Source: Gemmatimonadota bacterium
GTDB lineage: Bacteria > Gemmatimonadota > Gemmatimonadetes > Gemmatimonadales > Gemmatimonadaceae
Reading direction: 5' to 3'
Length of the DNA stretch: 64,000 nt
NCBI GenBank assembly: GCA_016194585.1
Contig: JACQBG010000044.1
Span: 87,822-151,821, forward strand
The position numbers and the translations under genes were made by a program. The notes under the pieces were generated by a model. The model saw nothing but the letters and a program-made list of their open reading frames with translations, had not been told where the DNA came from and did not search any database. This document shows positions 12,360-21,095 of this stretch, piece by piece (the stretch's first letter is position 1; each line of letters opens with the position of its first letter).

Positions 12360-13511
12360 TTGACGCTACCGACCGATCTGCCGCCCGCCATCTTCCCGCC
12401 GGCCCCTCCGGCTCCCGAGCCCGTACGGTTCCCGATTGGATGGCTCCTCGAACATGCGTCACCATCGATTCAGTATCGGGCCATCATCGATGTAGCCAAG
12501 CTCGGCGACAAGATGCCGCCGTCCATCCAGCACCTCCCGTACGCGACACGGGCGGCCCTCGAGCTTGCGCTCGCCCAGTCCGCGGACGGCACTTGGGGTG
12601 GCGCGATGCTGACCGTCCCGGGTGCCCGGGCCGAAGGATTCGAAGGGGTCGGCACGGTGCACGCCGTGCATCGGCTGCTCGAATACGGCTGGGACAAGGA
12701 CGCCCCGCCGATCTACCAGGCGCGCCGCATCCTCTTCCGGCTGCTCGCCGAGGACGACGACCCGGCCCTGCTCTTCGAGTACGCGCAGAAGCTCTCGCCA
12801 CGCGGCGCGAAGCTCGACGACGAGTCGTTCGCGATGGCGCGCCAGACGCTGCGTGAGGCGGCGGGCGCCGTGCTCGCCCAAGCGGGCTTCGAGGCCGATC
12901 CGCGGCTGCGCGGTGCCGCGCGCCGCACGCTCGACCGCCTTGGCGAGTTCCTCCGCTCGCCGATCGCCGAGAAGCCGTGGGTGCGCGTCGGCAACCAGCA
13001 GGTGCTCTCCCCCGACGCGTTCCCGCCGTCGATCTATGCGCTGCAGATGCTGTCGTACATGCCGCTCTTCCGCACCGAGCACTACGACAAGATGGAGCTG
13101 CTCTACCGGTGGCTCACGCGCCCCCTGCCGCGGCAGGAGGCGTTGCAGCTCGCCGGCAAGAAGATCATCCCGATCCCGAACGCGGTGCTGGGCGACCGGT
13201 TGCCGCATCGCAACGCCGTCGAGGACGACGTACCCGCCGCGATCGCCTGGCTCGAACTGATGGCGCGCCTGAACTACCTGCGCCGCAACGAGAACTGGTG
13301 CAAGATGTACGAGCGGTTCGTGGACGACTGCGGGCGCGACGGCGTGTGGCACCCGCACAAGGGGATGGCGATGCCGCGGAGTTCGATGCCGTGGGTGTGG
13401 GCGTCGTACCCGCTGGAGCCCGCGCACGGTGGCGACGAACGCTGGGCCGACATCACGTTTCGCATCGGCCTCATCGCGCGCATCCTCGGTCGCGGCGTGA
13501 CGCTGGTCTGA
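12360..13511 (+). CDS. Conserved protein resembling terpenoid-cyclase/squalene-cyclase toroid fold; function unknown
   Basis: ASPSIQYRAIID and QSADGTWGG repeats; long helical protein. Start uncertain (TTG near 12360). Confidence 0.5.
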   Translation: MTLPTDLPPAIFPPAPPAPEPVRFPIGWLLEHASPSIQYRAIIDVAKLGDKMPPSIQHLPYATRAALELALAQSADGTWGGAMLTVPGARAEGFEGVGTVHAVHRLLEYGWDKDAPPIYQARRILFRLLAEDDDPALLFEYAQKLSPRGAKLDDESFAMARQTLREAAGAVLAQAGFEADPRLRGAARRTLDRLGEFLRSPIAEKPWVRVGNQQVLSPDAFPPSIYALQMLSYMPLFRTEHYDKMELLYRWLTRPLPRQEALQLAGKKIIPIPNAVLGDRLPHRNAVEDDVPAAIAWLELMARLNYLRRNENWCKMYERFVDDCGRDGVWHPHKGMAMPRSSMPWVWASYPLEPAHGGDERWADITFRIGLIARILGRGVTLV

Positions 13512-13512
13512 G

Positions 13513-13543
13513 CCGGCGGGGCGCGCGCGGCGCGCCCCGCCGG
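13513..13543. repeat. Perfect 14-bp inverted repeat with 3-nt loop between stop of 13511 and GTG start of next gene
   Basis: CCGGCGGGGCGCGC-gcg-GCGCGCCCCGCCGG read directly from sequence. Confidence 0.85.
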
Positions 13544-14478
13544 TGACCGCGACGTCGCTCGTCATCGGCTCACTCGTGTCCACGCGCCTGCGGCTCCCTC
13601 CGGCCGAGTGGTATCCGGCCGGGCACCCCGACATCGAGGTCGCGCGCGTCGCGCTGGGCGACGGCGTGTCGTTGCGCGTGCTGTCGTCGGGGCCCGCGTC
13701 GGGTCCGCCGGTGGTGCTCGTGCACGGGTGGGCGATCTCGGCGTATCTGTGGCGTCACACGATCCCCGCGCTCGCGGCGGCGGGATTCCGCGCCTACGCC
13801 GCCGACCTCCCGGGGTGCGGACTGAGCGACGCGCCGACGGCGCCGGGGAGCTACACGCTCGACGCGATGACGACATGGCTCGCGCGGCTGTACGACGCGC
13901 TCGGACTCGACGCCGCGCCGCTCGCCGCGCAGTCGATGGGCGCGCGCATCGCGGTCGAGCTCGCGCGCCGCGCGCCGGCGCGCGTGCCGCGACTCGCGCT
14001 GTACGGGCCGGCGGGGTTCGGCGACATCGCGCCGGCGAGCGCGTTCGCGCCGTTCATCCCGCGGCTCCCGGGGGCCATCCCGTCGCTGCTCGTCACGCGC
14101 GACATGGTCGACTTCGTGCAGCGTCGCGTGCACGGCAAGCTCGGCTGGTTCACCGACCGCGACACCGACGAGTACTGGGCGCCGACGCAGTTCCCCGACG
14201 TCGTGCGCGCCCAGCTGCAGATGCTCGCCGAGTTCGACTGGGCGCCGCACGACGAACGCGCGCTCGCCACGCTCGCCACACCGACGATGGTCGTGTTCGG
14301 CACCGCCGACCGCACGGTGAGACCCGTGCACGCGGAGCGGCTGGTGCGGGTGATGCCGCGCGGGCGGCTCGAATGGATCGAGGGGGGCGGGCACGTGGTG
14401 ATGGAGGAGTCGCCCGAGTACGTGAACCGGCAGTTGGTGGCGTTCCTTCGAGAAGGGCGGGGCGCCGACGGGGCGTGA
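13543..14478 (+). CDS. Alpha/beta hydrolase
   Basis: VVLVHGWAISAYLWR, LAAQSMGARIA nucleophile elbow, C-terminal GGGHVVMEESPEYV. Start uncertain (GTG 13543 or a downstream GTG). Confidence 0.75.
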   Translation: MTATSLVIGSLVSTRLRLPPAEWYPAGHPDIEVARVALGDGVSLRVLSSGPASGPPVVLVHGWAISAYLWRHTIPALAAAGFRAYAADLPGCGLSDAPTAPGSYTLDAMTTWLARLYDALGLDAAPLAAQSMGARIAVELARRAPARVPRLALYGPAGFGDIAPASAFAPFIPRLPGAIPSLLVTRDMVDFVQRRVHGKLGWFTDRDTDEYWAPTQFPDVVRAQLQMLAEFDWAPHDERALATLATPTMVVFGTADRTVRPVHAERLVRVMPRGRLEWIEGGGHVVMEESPEYVNRQLVAFLREGRGADGA

Positions 14479-14674
14479 GGGGGGCGCGTGAGGCGTCAGG
14501 CGGTGAACGAAGCGCGATGAACGGCGAACTGGCGTTCGCTTTGCTGGGCTGTCCGGGGTAGATTGGACGATTGCGGGATGTGCCGCGTGGCGCTGCATGC
14601 GCCGCCGGGTCCTGCCGGGCCGATGCTCCGACTCGCGGAGACATTGGCTCATCGCAGCCAACACACGAGTCGAG

Positions 14675-15988
14675 ATGACAGTCAGGAAATCCGCGCCCGG
14701 GCGCGGCGCGACGAAACGCGCCTCGCGCAGCAAGGCGCCCGCCGCCACGATCGCCGCGGCGCCGGAGTCGACGGCCGCCGAGGAAGCCGCGGAGGCGACC
14801 CCCCCTCCCGCCATCGGTGCGGTCGACGGCTCGCTCGCGGCGGCCGAGGCCGCCACCGTGCAGACCTCGTTCGCCGACCTGGGTCTCTCGGCGCCGATGC
14901 TCGCCGCGCTCCGCGACGCGGGCTACGTGCATCCGACGCCGATCCAGGAGCAGGCGGTGCCGCTCGCCCTCAAGGGGCGCGACCTCATCGGCCTCGCGCA
15001 GACGGGCACGGGGAAGACGGCGGCGTTCACGATCCCGATCATCGAGCGGCTGCTCGACGGCCCGCATCGTACGCGCGCGCTCATCCTCACCCCGACGCGC
15101 GAGCTGTGCGTGCAGGTGGAGGAGAGCTTCAAGAAGTACGGCGTCCATTCCGGGCTCGAGGTGATCCCGGTGTACGGCGGCGTCGGCTACGACCCGCAGG
15201 TGAAGGCGTTGCGCGGTGGCGTGGACGTGGTCGTCGCGACGCCGGGGCGCCTGCTCGACCACCTCGAGAAGCAGAACGTGTCGTTCGACGAGCTCGAGGT
15301 GCTGGTGCTCGACGAGGCCGACCGGATGCTCGACATGGGGTTCGCGCCGCAGATCAACCGCATCGTCGCGCAGGTGCACGCGTACCGGCAGACGCTGCTC
15401 TTCAGCGCCACGATGCCGCCCGAGGTGGAAGCGCTGGCCCGCAAGTACCTGCGCAAGCCGGTGGTGGTGCAGGTGGGGCGCCGGTCGGGGGCCGCGCTCA
15501 CGGTGCAGCACTTCGTCTATCCGTGCCCCAAGGAGAAGAAGAGCGCCCTCCTCACCGAGCTGCTGAACACGAAGGCGATGGATTCGGTGCTCGTCTTCAC
15601 GCGCACCAAGCACGGCGCCGACCGCGTGGTGCGGCACCTCGAGAAGGAAGGGATCAACGCGGGCGCGATGCACGCCGACAAGACGCAGGGGCAGCGCACG
15701 CAGGCGCTCGAGGACTTCAAGTCGGGGAAGGTCCGCGTGCTCGTCGCGACCGACATCGCGCAGCGCGGCCTCGACATCTCGGGCATCACGCACGTCATCA
15801 ACTACGACGTGCCGCAGCAGGCCGAGGACTACGTGCACCGCATCGGCCGCACAGGGCGCGCCGCCTCGACGGGCGACGCGTTCACGTTCATGAGCGCCGA
15901 CGAGATCGCGATGGTGCGCACGATCGAACGGGTCATCGGCCAGCAGATCCCACGCATCAGCGTGCCGGGGTACGACTTCGGGACGTGA
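14675..15988 (+). CDS. rhlE: DEAD-box RNA helicase (RhlE-like)
   Basis: PTPIQEQAVP, AQTGTGKTAAF, PTRELCVQ, LDEADRML, SATMPPEV, HRIGRTGRA. ATG at 14675 preferred over 14597. Confidence 0.93.
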   Translation: MTVRKSAPGRGATKRASRSKAPAATIAAAPESTAAEEAAEATPPPAIGAVDGSLAAAEAATVQTSFADLGLSAPMLAALRDAGYVHPTPIQEQAVPLALKGRDLIGLAQTGTGKTAAFTIPIIERLLDGPHRTRALILTPTRELCVQVEESFKKYGVHSGLEVIPVYGGVGYDPQVKALRGGVDVVVATPGRLLDHLEKQNVSFDELEVLVLDEADRMLDMGFAPQINRIVAQVHAYRQTLLFSATMPPEVEALARKYLRKPVVVQVGRRSGAALTVQHFVYPCPKEKKSALLTELLNTKAMDSVLVFTRTKHGADRVVRHLEKEGINAGAMHADKTQGQRTQALEDFKSGKVRVLVATDIAQRGLDISGITHVINYDVPQQAEDYVHRIGRTGRAASTGDAFTFMSADEIAMVRTIERVIGQQIPRISVPGYDFGT

Positions 15989-16009
15989 AGTTCCGGTGGC
16001 TGGCTCCGT

Positions 16010-16065
16010 AACGGCAACGGCGGGCCACGGCAACGGCAACGGCGGCCACGGCAACGGCGGCCACG
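16010..16065. repeat. Short tandem repeat, unit about ACGGCAACGGCGGCC, about 3 imperfect copies
   Basis: Direct reading: ACGGCAACGGCGGGCC ACGGCAACGGCAACGGCGGCC ACGGCAACGGCGGCC ACGG. Confidence 0.8.
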
Positions 16066-16203
16066 GATTTCACGGATCGACCGCGCGGATCTTCACGGAT
16101 ACCGCAAGGAAATGGGAACGACAGCGTGCCATTCGCGCTGCCGTTCCCATTCTCATTTGGGGGCATCCGTGAAGATCCGTCTCTACGATCCGTGAGATCC
16201 GTG
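16062..16203. repeat. Nested palindromic intergenic element (copy A) built of CACGGAT/ATCCGTG words
   Basis: Three stacked inverted repeats: 16062-16079/16186-16203 (1 mismatch in 18), 16087-16100/16165-16178 (perfect 14 bp), 16112-16126/16136-16150 (1 mismatch in 15). Confidence 0.85.
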
Positions 16204-16235
16204 TCTAGCGGTAAGACTCAGCCGAGTTGCCGAGC

Positions 16236-16670
16236 CTATCGGACACGCCCGAGCCGCGACACGACGATCGTGTCGGCGCGCGCGCCGCGACGCAGCACGA
16301 TCGTCGTGTTCGCCGCGCCGTAGCCGAGCCCCGTCGGCGCGTAGGTGATGCTGTCGCGGGTCGCCGTGAGCGTCACGCCACGGCGAGCGCCGAGGTCGCG
16401 CTCGAAAAGCACGTCACCGTTGGCGTCGACGCGCACCCGCTGCACGGTCACGTCGGCGACGAAGGCGACGTAGTCACCGCGCCGCACCGCCTGATCGCGC
16501 GCGATCGCGAGGGCGAGCCGCACGTCCTGCACGGCGCCCCGCATCGCGAGCCGGTCGGCGGCGGTCCGCACGCGCGGCACCGTCATGGTGGTGAGGATGC
16601 CGGCGACCGTCAGCACGAGCGACAGTTCGATGATCGTCGCACCGGCGCGGCGCGATCGGCATGGACGCAT
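16236..16670 (-). CDS. Type IV pilin-like / GspH-FimT pseudopilin
   Basis: Prepilin motif RRAGATIIELSLVLTVAGILTTM. Confidence 0.75.
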   Translation of the reverse strand: MRPCRSRRAGATIIELSLVLTVAGILTTMTVPRVRTAADRLAMRGAVQDVRLALAIARDQAVRRGDYVAFVADVTVQRVRVDANGDVLFERDLGARRGVTLTATRDSITYAPTGLGYGAANTTIVLRRGARADTIVVSRLGRVR

Positions 16671-16792
16671 GGGCGGCTCCCGTCGGGGTCGCTGGCGATA
16701 TACGTTCCCGCGAACGAGTGATCGTCACCGCACCGTCGCGTCGCGCGGCATTCCGTTGCCACGCCGCGGCCGCCGACTCCGAGGATCCGTCC

Positions 16793-17047
16793 ATGACGTC
16801 ACACACCGCGCGCCGCCTGCTGCTCGCGCTCCCGCTGCTGGCCGCCGTGAGCGCCTGCGGACGCAACCCCGAGGCGGAGGCGAAGCAGCAGGAACTGAAC
16901 ATCCAGCTCGGTGACGCCGTGAACCAGTTCCAGGGGGAACACGCCGACCTGCGCGCGACGATCGATTCGCTGCGCTATGTCATCGCGAAGCAGGACACGA
17001 CCATCCAGCGCATGGCCGCCGTCACCGGCGTGCCCATCGCGAAGTGA
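16793..17047 (+). CDS. Small lipoprotein with coiled-coil, unknown function
   Basis: Lipobox LAAVSACGRN; short heptad-like C-terminus. Confidence 0.6.
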   Translation: MTSHTARRLLLALPLLAAVSACGRNPEAEAKQQELNIQLGDAVNQFQGEHADLRATIDSLRYVIAKQDTTIQRMAAVTGVPIAK

Positions 17048-17643
17048 CGCACCGCTTCCTCGCGCTCGGCGATTCGTACACGATCGGCGAAGGGGTCGCC
17101 GCCGGGGAGCGCTGGCCCTCGCGACTCGCCGAGCTCCTGCGCGCGTCGCGCGTCGACGTCGCCGCCCCCGAGATCGTCGCGCGCACGGGCTGGACGACCG
17201 CCGAGCTCGACGCCGCCATCACGGACGCCGCGCCGCGCGGACCATACGACCTCGTGAGCCTGCTCATCGGCGTGAACGACCAATACCGCGGTGCGACGCC
17301 CGCCGCGTACGCTCCCGCCTTCGACGGACTGCTCGCGCGCGCCATCGGGTTCGCCGGCGGCGCGCCGGCGCGCGTGCTCGTGCTCTCCATCCCCGACTGG
17401 GGTGTGACGTCGTACGCGGAGGGGCGCGATCGCGCGGCCGTCGGTGCGACGATCGATGCCTTCAACCGCGTGGCGCGCGCGGCGGTGACCGCCGCCGGCG
17501 CGCATTGGGTGGAGGTCACGGACCTCTCACGTGAGCCGCATGACGACTGGCTCGCCGCCGACGGGCTGCACCCGTCCGCCGCGCAGTACGCGCAGTGGGC
17601 GGCGCGCGCGCTCCCCGCCGCGAGCGCCGCGCTCGGCTACTGA
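17044..17643 (+). CDS. SGNH/GDSL-type hydrolase
   Basis: LGDSYTIGEGV block I, IGVNDQYRG block III, DGLHPS block V. Confidence 0.85.
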   Translation: MTHRFLALGDSYTIGEGVAAGERWPSRLAELLRASRVDVAAPEIVARTGWTTAELDAAITDAAPRGPYDLVSLLIGVNDQYRGATPAAYAPAFDGLLARAIGFAGGAPARVLVLSIPDWGVTSYAEGRDRAAVGATIDAFNRVARAAVTAAGAHWVEVTDLSREPHDDWLAADGLHPSAAQYAQWAARALPAASAALGY

Positions 17644-18935
17644 ACCCGGCCCAGCCGCATGTAGTCGACCGCCATGTTGGCCATCAACCGCACGCCGATC
17701 GGGAGCGCGCGGTCGTCGCCCTGGAAGAGCGGCGAGTGGTTGACCGAATGCATCGGATCCACCCCGGGGGGCGTGACGCTGAGCGAGATGAAGAGCCCCG
17801 GCGCCTTCTGCGCGAAGCGCGAGAAGTCCTCGCCCGCCGAACTGGCCGAGCCCGGCCGCAGCATCGACGCACCGGCGACGCGCCGCAGCGTCGGCAGCAT
17901 CTTCGCGGTGAGCGACGTGTCGTTGTTGGTGATGTCGTAGCCGCGCGTGATCGTCACGTCGGCCGTCGCGCCGGCCGACTGCGCGATCCCTTCGGCGGTG
18001 CGCTTGATGCGCTCGTGGATGCTGGTGCGCATCCCCTCGTCGAGCGTGCGCACGGTGCCGATCATCCACACGCTGTCGGGGATGATGTTCTCGCGCAGCC
18101 CGCCCTGGAACGCGCCGATCGTGACGACCGCCGGCGCGGTGTTGAGGTTCACCTGGCGGCTGATGATCGTCTGCAGGCCGAGCACGATCTGCGAGCCGAC
18201 GACGATCGGGTCGACCCCCGCCGAGGGGAACGCGCCGTGCGTCTGCCGGCCGTGCACGACGATGCGCAGTCCGTCGGCGGCCGAGGTCGTCGACCCCGCC
18301 ACCGCGCTCACCGCGCCCACCGGTCCAGGGCCGACATGGAGTCCGAACACCGCATCGACCTTGGGGTCGTCCATCGCCCCCGCGGCGATCATCGGGCCGG
18401 CGCCGCCGATCGGCGGCAGCTCCTCGGCCGGCTGGAACAGGAAGACGATGGTGCCGGGCAACTCCGCCTTCATGGCCGTGAGCACTTCGGCCGTCCCCAT
18501 GAGGATGGCGACGTGCATGTCATGGCCGCAGGCGTGCATCACCCCCGTCGAGACGCCGTTGTAGGTGGTGCGGACGGTGCTCTTGAAGGGGACGTCCACC
18601 TGCTCGACGACCGGCAGCGCATCCATCTCGGCGCGCAGTCCGACGACCGGCCCCGGCCGGCCGCCGCGCAGCACCGCGACGACGCCGTTCCCGCCGACAT
18701 GCGTGCGCACCTCGAGACCGAGCGACTTGAGATGGTCGGCGACGAGCTTCGAGGTGCGGACCTCCTCGTTCGAGAGCTCCGGATGCTCGTGGATGTCGTG
18801 GCGCCACGCCGTCAGCTTCTCGGCGATGGCCGCGGCGCGGCGGTCGATCTCGGCCTGGAGTGCGTCGACGCGCTGCTGGGCGAAGAGTGTGGCGGGAAGG
18901 AGCGAGAGGGCGGCAACGGCGTGGCGGATGCGCAT
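17637..18935 (-). CDS. M20-family amidohydrolase (N-acyl amino acid amidohydrolase type) with signal peptide
   Basis: RHDIHEHPELSNEE, LRAEMDALPV, MHACGHDMHVAIL, FLFQPAEE. Start at ATG 18935 (MRIRHAVAALSLL). Confidence 0.9.
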   Translation of the reverse strand: MRIRHAVAALSLLPATLFAQQRVDALQAEIDRRAAAIAEKLTAWRHDIHEHPELSNEEVRTSKLVADHLKSLGLEVRTHVGGNGVVAVLRGGRPGPVVGLRAEMDALPVVEQVDVPFKSTVRTTYNGVSTGVMHACGHDMHVAILMGTAEVLTAMKAELPGTIVFLFQPAEELPPIGGAGPMIAAGAMDDPKVDAVFGLHVGPGPVGAVSAVAGSTTSAADGLRIVVHGRQTHGAFPSAGVDPIVVGSQIVLGLQTIISRQVNLNTAPAVVTIGAFQGGLRENIIPDSVWMIGTVRTLDEGMRTSIHERIKRTAEGIAQSAGATADVTITRGYDITNNDTSLTAKMLPTLRRVAGASMLRPGSASSAGEDFSRFAQKAPGLFISLSVTPPGVDPMHSVNHSPLFQGDDRALPIGVRLMANMAVDYMRLGRVQ

Positions 18936-19098
18936 CGGTAGTCTCGTGGCGGACGGTATGGTGGCTCCCTTGGAGGGTAGCGTCCGAACCCGCGGCTGTC
19001 GACCGTCAGGGTCCCGGGTAATTAGGGGTGGCCGCGACTGGCGCCGATGGTGTCCCTGCGGCGAAATTGCGAAGGTTACTCCATCTGCCGGAGGGTGG

Positions 19099-19335
19099 AT
19101 GCAGATCCTGATCGAATACTGCACTGCCTGAAACTACGAACCGAGGGCCGTCAGTCTGGCGGCCGCGATCCGGCAGCAGCATCCCGACGCCGACGTCGGG
19201 CTGAACCCGTCCAGCGGCGGACGTTTCGAGGTGACGATGGACGGCGTGCCGATATTCGAGAAATCGAAGCTGAAGCGCCACGCCCAACCAGGCGAGATCC
19301 TGCGCCTCATCGCGGAACGACGTGCCGCCGGCTAA
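19099..19335 (+). CDS. SelW-like (Rdx family) selenoprotein with in-frame TGA (Sec) at codon 11
   Basis: GGAGGG RBS then ATG 19099. MQILIEYCTA-U-NYEPRAVSLAAAIRQQHPDADVGLNPSSGGRFEVTMDGVPIFEKSKLKRHAQPGEILRLIAERRAAG, stop TAA 19333-19335. TGA at 19129-19131 falls at the second residue of the CxxC/CxxU motif. Confidence 0.85.
19146..19164 (+). promoter_or_regulatory. Candidate bacterial SECIS element
   Basis: GGCCGUCA-GUC-UGGCGGCC: 5-bp GC stem plus U-G, C-G and A-U pairs, apical loop GUC starting 22 nt after the TGA. Confidence 0.65.
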
Positions 19336-19375
19336 GGCGGGCGCCAAGCCGGTCGAACGACCACATGACGACCCC

Positions 19376-20455
19376 ATGCGCATAGCGATCTCCACCGGTG
19401 GCGGCGACGCCCCGGGTCTCAACGCCGTCATCCGCGCCGCCGTCCTCTCGGCGGTGGACCGCGGCTGGCACGTGCTCGGCATCAAGCGCGGCTACGCCGG
19501 CCTGATGGGTGATGACGACGTGATCCCGCTCGGCCGCGACCAGGTGCGCGGCATCGGGCATCTCGGCGGCACGATCCTCCGCACGACCAATCGGGGGAAC
19601 CCGTTCGAGTACCCCGTCAAGCAGCCCGACGGCTCGTACATCGAGATCGACCGTTCCGACGAGCTCATCGAGAACGCCCGCAACCTCGGCATCGACGCGA
19701 TCATCTCGATCGGCGGCGACGGCTCGCTCGCGATCGCGCAGAAGCTCGCCAGGAAGGGGGTGCGCATCGTCTGCGTGCCGAAGACGATCGACAACGACGT
19801 GAGCGGCACGATCACGACGTTCGGCTTCGACACGGCCGTGACGACGGCGATGGAGGCGATCGACAAGCTGCATACCACCGCCGAGAGCCACGATCGCGTG
19901 ATCGTGATGGAGGTGATGGGGCGCCACGCCGGCTTCATCGCGTTGCACTCCGGGGTGGCCGGCGCGGCGCACGTGATCCTGATCCCCGAGATCCCGTACA
20001 GTGTGGACAAGGTCTGCGAAGCGATCGAGGAGCGCGAGCGCCGCGGGCGCAGCTTCGACGTGATCGTGGTGGCCGAAGGGGCGTACCCGAAGGGCGGTGA
20101 GGAGTCGGTGATCGGCGATTCGCTCCCGGGGCAGGCACGCCGGGTGGGCGGAGTCGCCGAAGGGCTGGCCCGCCAGATCGGCGAGCGCACGGGCAAGGAG
20201 TGCCGCTCGCTCGTACTCGGCCACCTGCAGCGCGGCGGCATGCCGACCGGGTACGACCGGCTGCTGGCGACACGGTTCGGCGGGGCGGCGGTGCAGGCGA
20301 TCGAGGACGGGAAGTGGGGGCACATGGTCGCCCTCCAATCCCCCGACATCGTGACCGTTCCGATCGAGAAGGCGCTGGGGATGCCGCGGCGGGTCGACCC
20401 GAAGCACGACCTGGTGCGCACGGCCCGGCGGGTGGGGATCAGCTTCGGCGATTGA
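19376..20455 (+). CDS. pfkA: 6-phosphofructokinase
   Basis: MRIAISTGGGDAPGLNAVIR, IGGDGSLAIA, PKTIDNDVSGT, EVMGRHAGFIA, LGHLQRGG. Confidence 0.93.
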   Translation: MRIAISTGGGDAPGLNAVIRAAVLSAVDRGWHVLGIKRGYAGLMGDDDVIPLGRDQVRGIGHLGGTILRTTNRGNPFEYPVKQPDGSYIEIDRSDELIENARNLGIDAIISIGGDGSLAIAQKLARKGVRIVCVPKTIDNDVSGTITTFGFDTAVTTAMEAIDKLHTTAESHDRVIVMEVMGRHAGFIALHSGVAGAAHVILIPEIPYSVDKVCEAIEERERRGRSFDVIVVAEGAYPKGGEESVIGDSLPGQARRVGGVAEGLARQIGERTGKECRSLVLGHLQRGGMPTGYDRLLATRFGGAAVQAIEDGKWGHMVALQSPDIVTVPIEKALGMPRRVDPKHDLVRTARRVGISFGD

Positions 20456-20600
20456 GAGGCTCCCCAGAGTGAACTTCAGGGGCCGGGCAGGGTAGGAGTA
20501 GCATCCGGGTTCAGCGCTGCGTTGATTGTGGCTGAGCCGGCAGGTGCGTCGTCCTCTGAACGACGCCCGCTCGGAGTCTTGGAGGATGGTCGTGCAGGTA

Positions 20601-21095
20601 ATGCGCTCCACCGTCGGTATGGCCTTCTTCGCCGCCCTCGCTTCGGCGCCGGTCGGCGCGCAGCAGTACTCCCGCCGCGCCGAGAACGGCGACATCCCGC
20701 AGTCCGCGTATCCGCCCGCCGGACTCTGCCGCGTGTGGCTGAAGGACGTGGCGGCCAGCCAGCAGCCGGCCGCCACGGACTGCAACTCGGCGATCCGCAA
20801 TCATCCCGCGAACGCCAAGGTGCTGTTCGGCGACATGCCGGGCATCCCGGCGGCGACGCGGAACGCGCCGCCGGCCAGCGCGTTCGACGCCCGGCGCAAT
20901 TCGTGGAGCGAGGTGCGCCGCCAGGGCGGCGCTCGCGTCCGCATGGCGGCGCCGGCCGCTGCCGGTGCGCCAGGCACTGCCGCGCCGTCGGCTGCGACCG
21001 TGACGACGACGCCCGCCTCGGCGCGCGTCATCACGACTACCGTCGTTCCCGTCACCCCGCCCCAGCCGGCGAAGCCCGCCGCGAAGCCGGAGTAA
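20601..21095 (+). CDS. Secreted protein of unknown function, Ala/Pro-rich C-terminus
   Basis: Signal peptide MRSTVGMAFFAALASAPVGAQQ. ATG 20601 or 20586. Confidence 0.55.
   Translation: MRSTVGMAFFAALASAPVGAQQYSRRAENGDIPQSAYPPAGLCRVWLKDVAASQQPAATDCNSAIRNHPANAKVLFGDMPGIPAATRNAPPASAFDARRNSWSEVRRQGGARVRMAAPAAAGAPGTAAPSAATVTTTPASARVITTTVVPVTPPQPAKPAAKPE

Noticed and set aside
19129-19131. TGA as a pseudogene nonsense mutation in a Cys-type SelW
   Set aside because: Less likely: the rest of the frame is intact to a proper stop, the TGA is at the canonical Sec position and a SECIS-like hairpin follows. Not excluded without checking the Sec machinery.
19006-19485. 159-aa minus-strand ORF overlapping the SelW-like gene
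   Set aside because: No domain signal, whereas the plus strand gives a coherent Rdx protein through the TGA.
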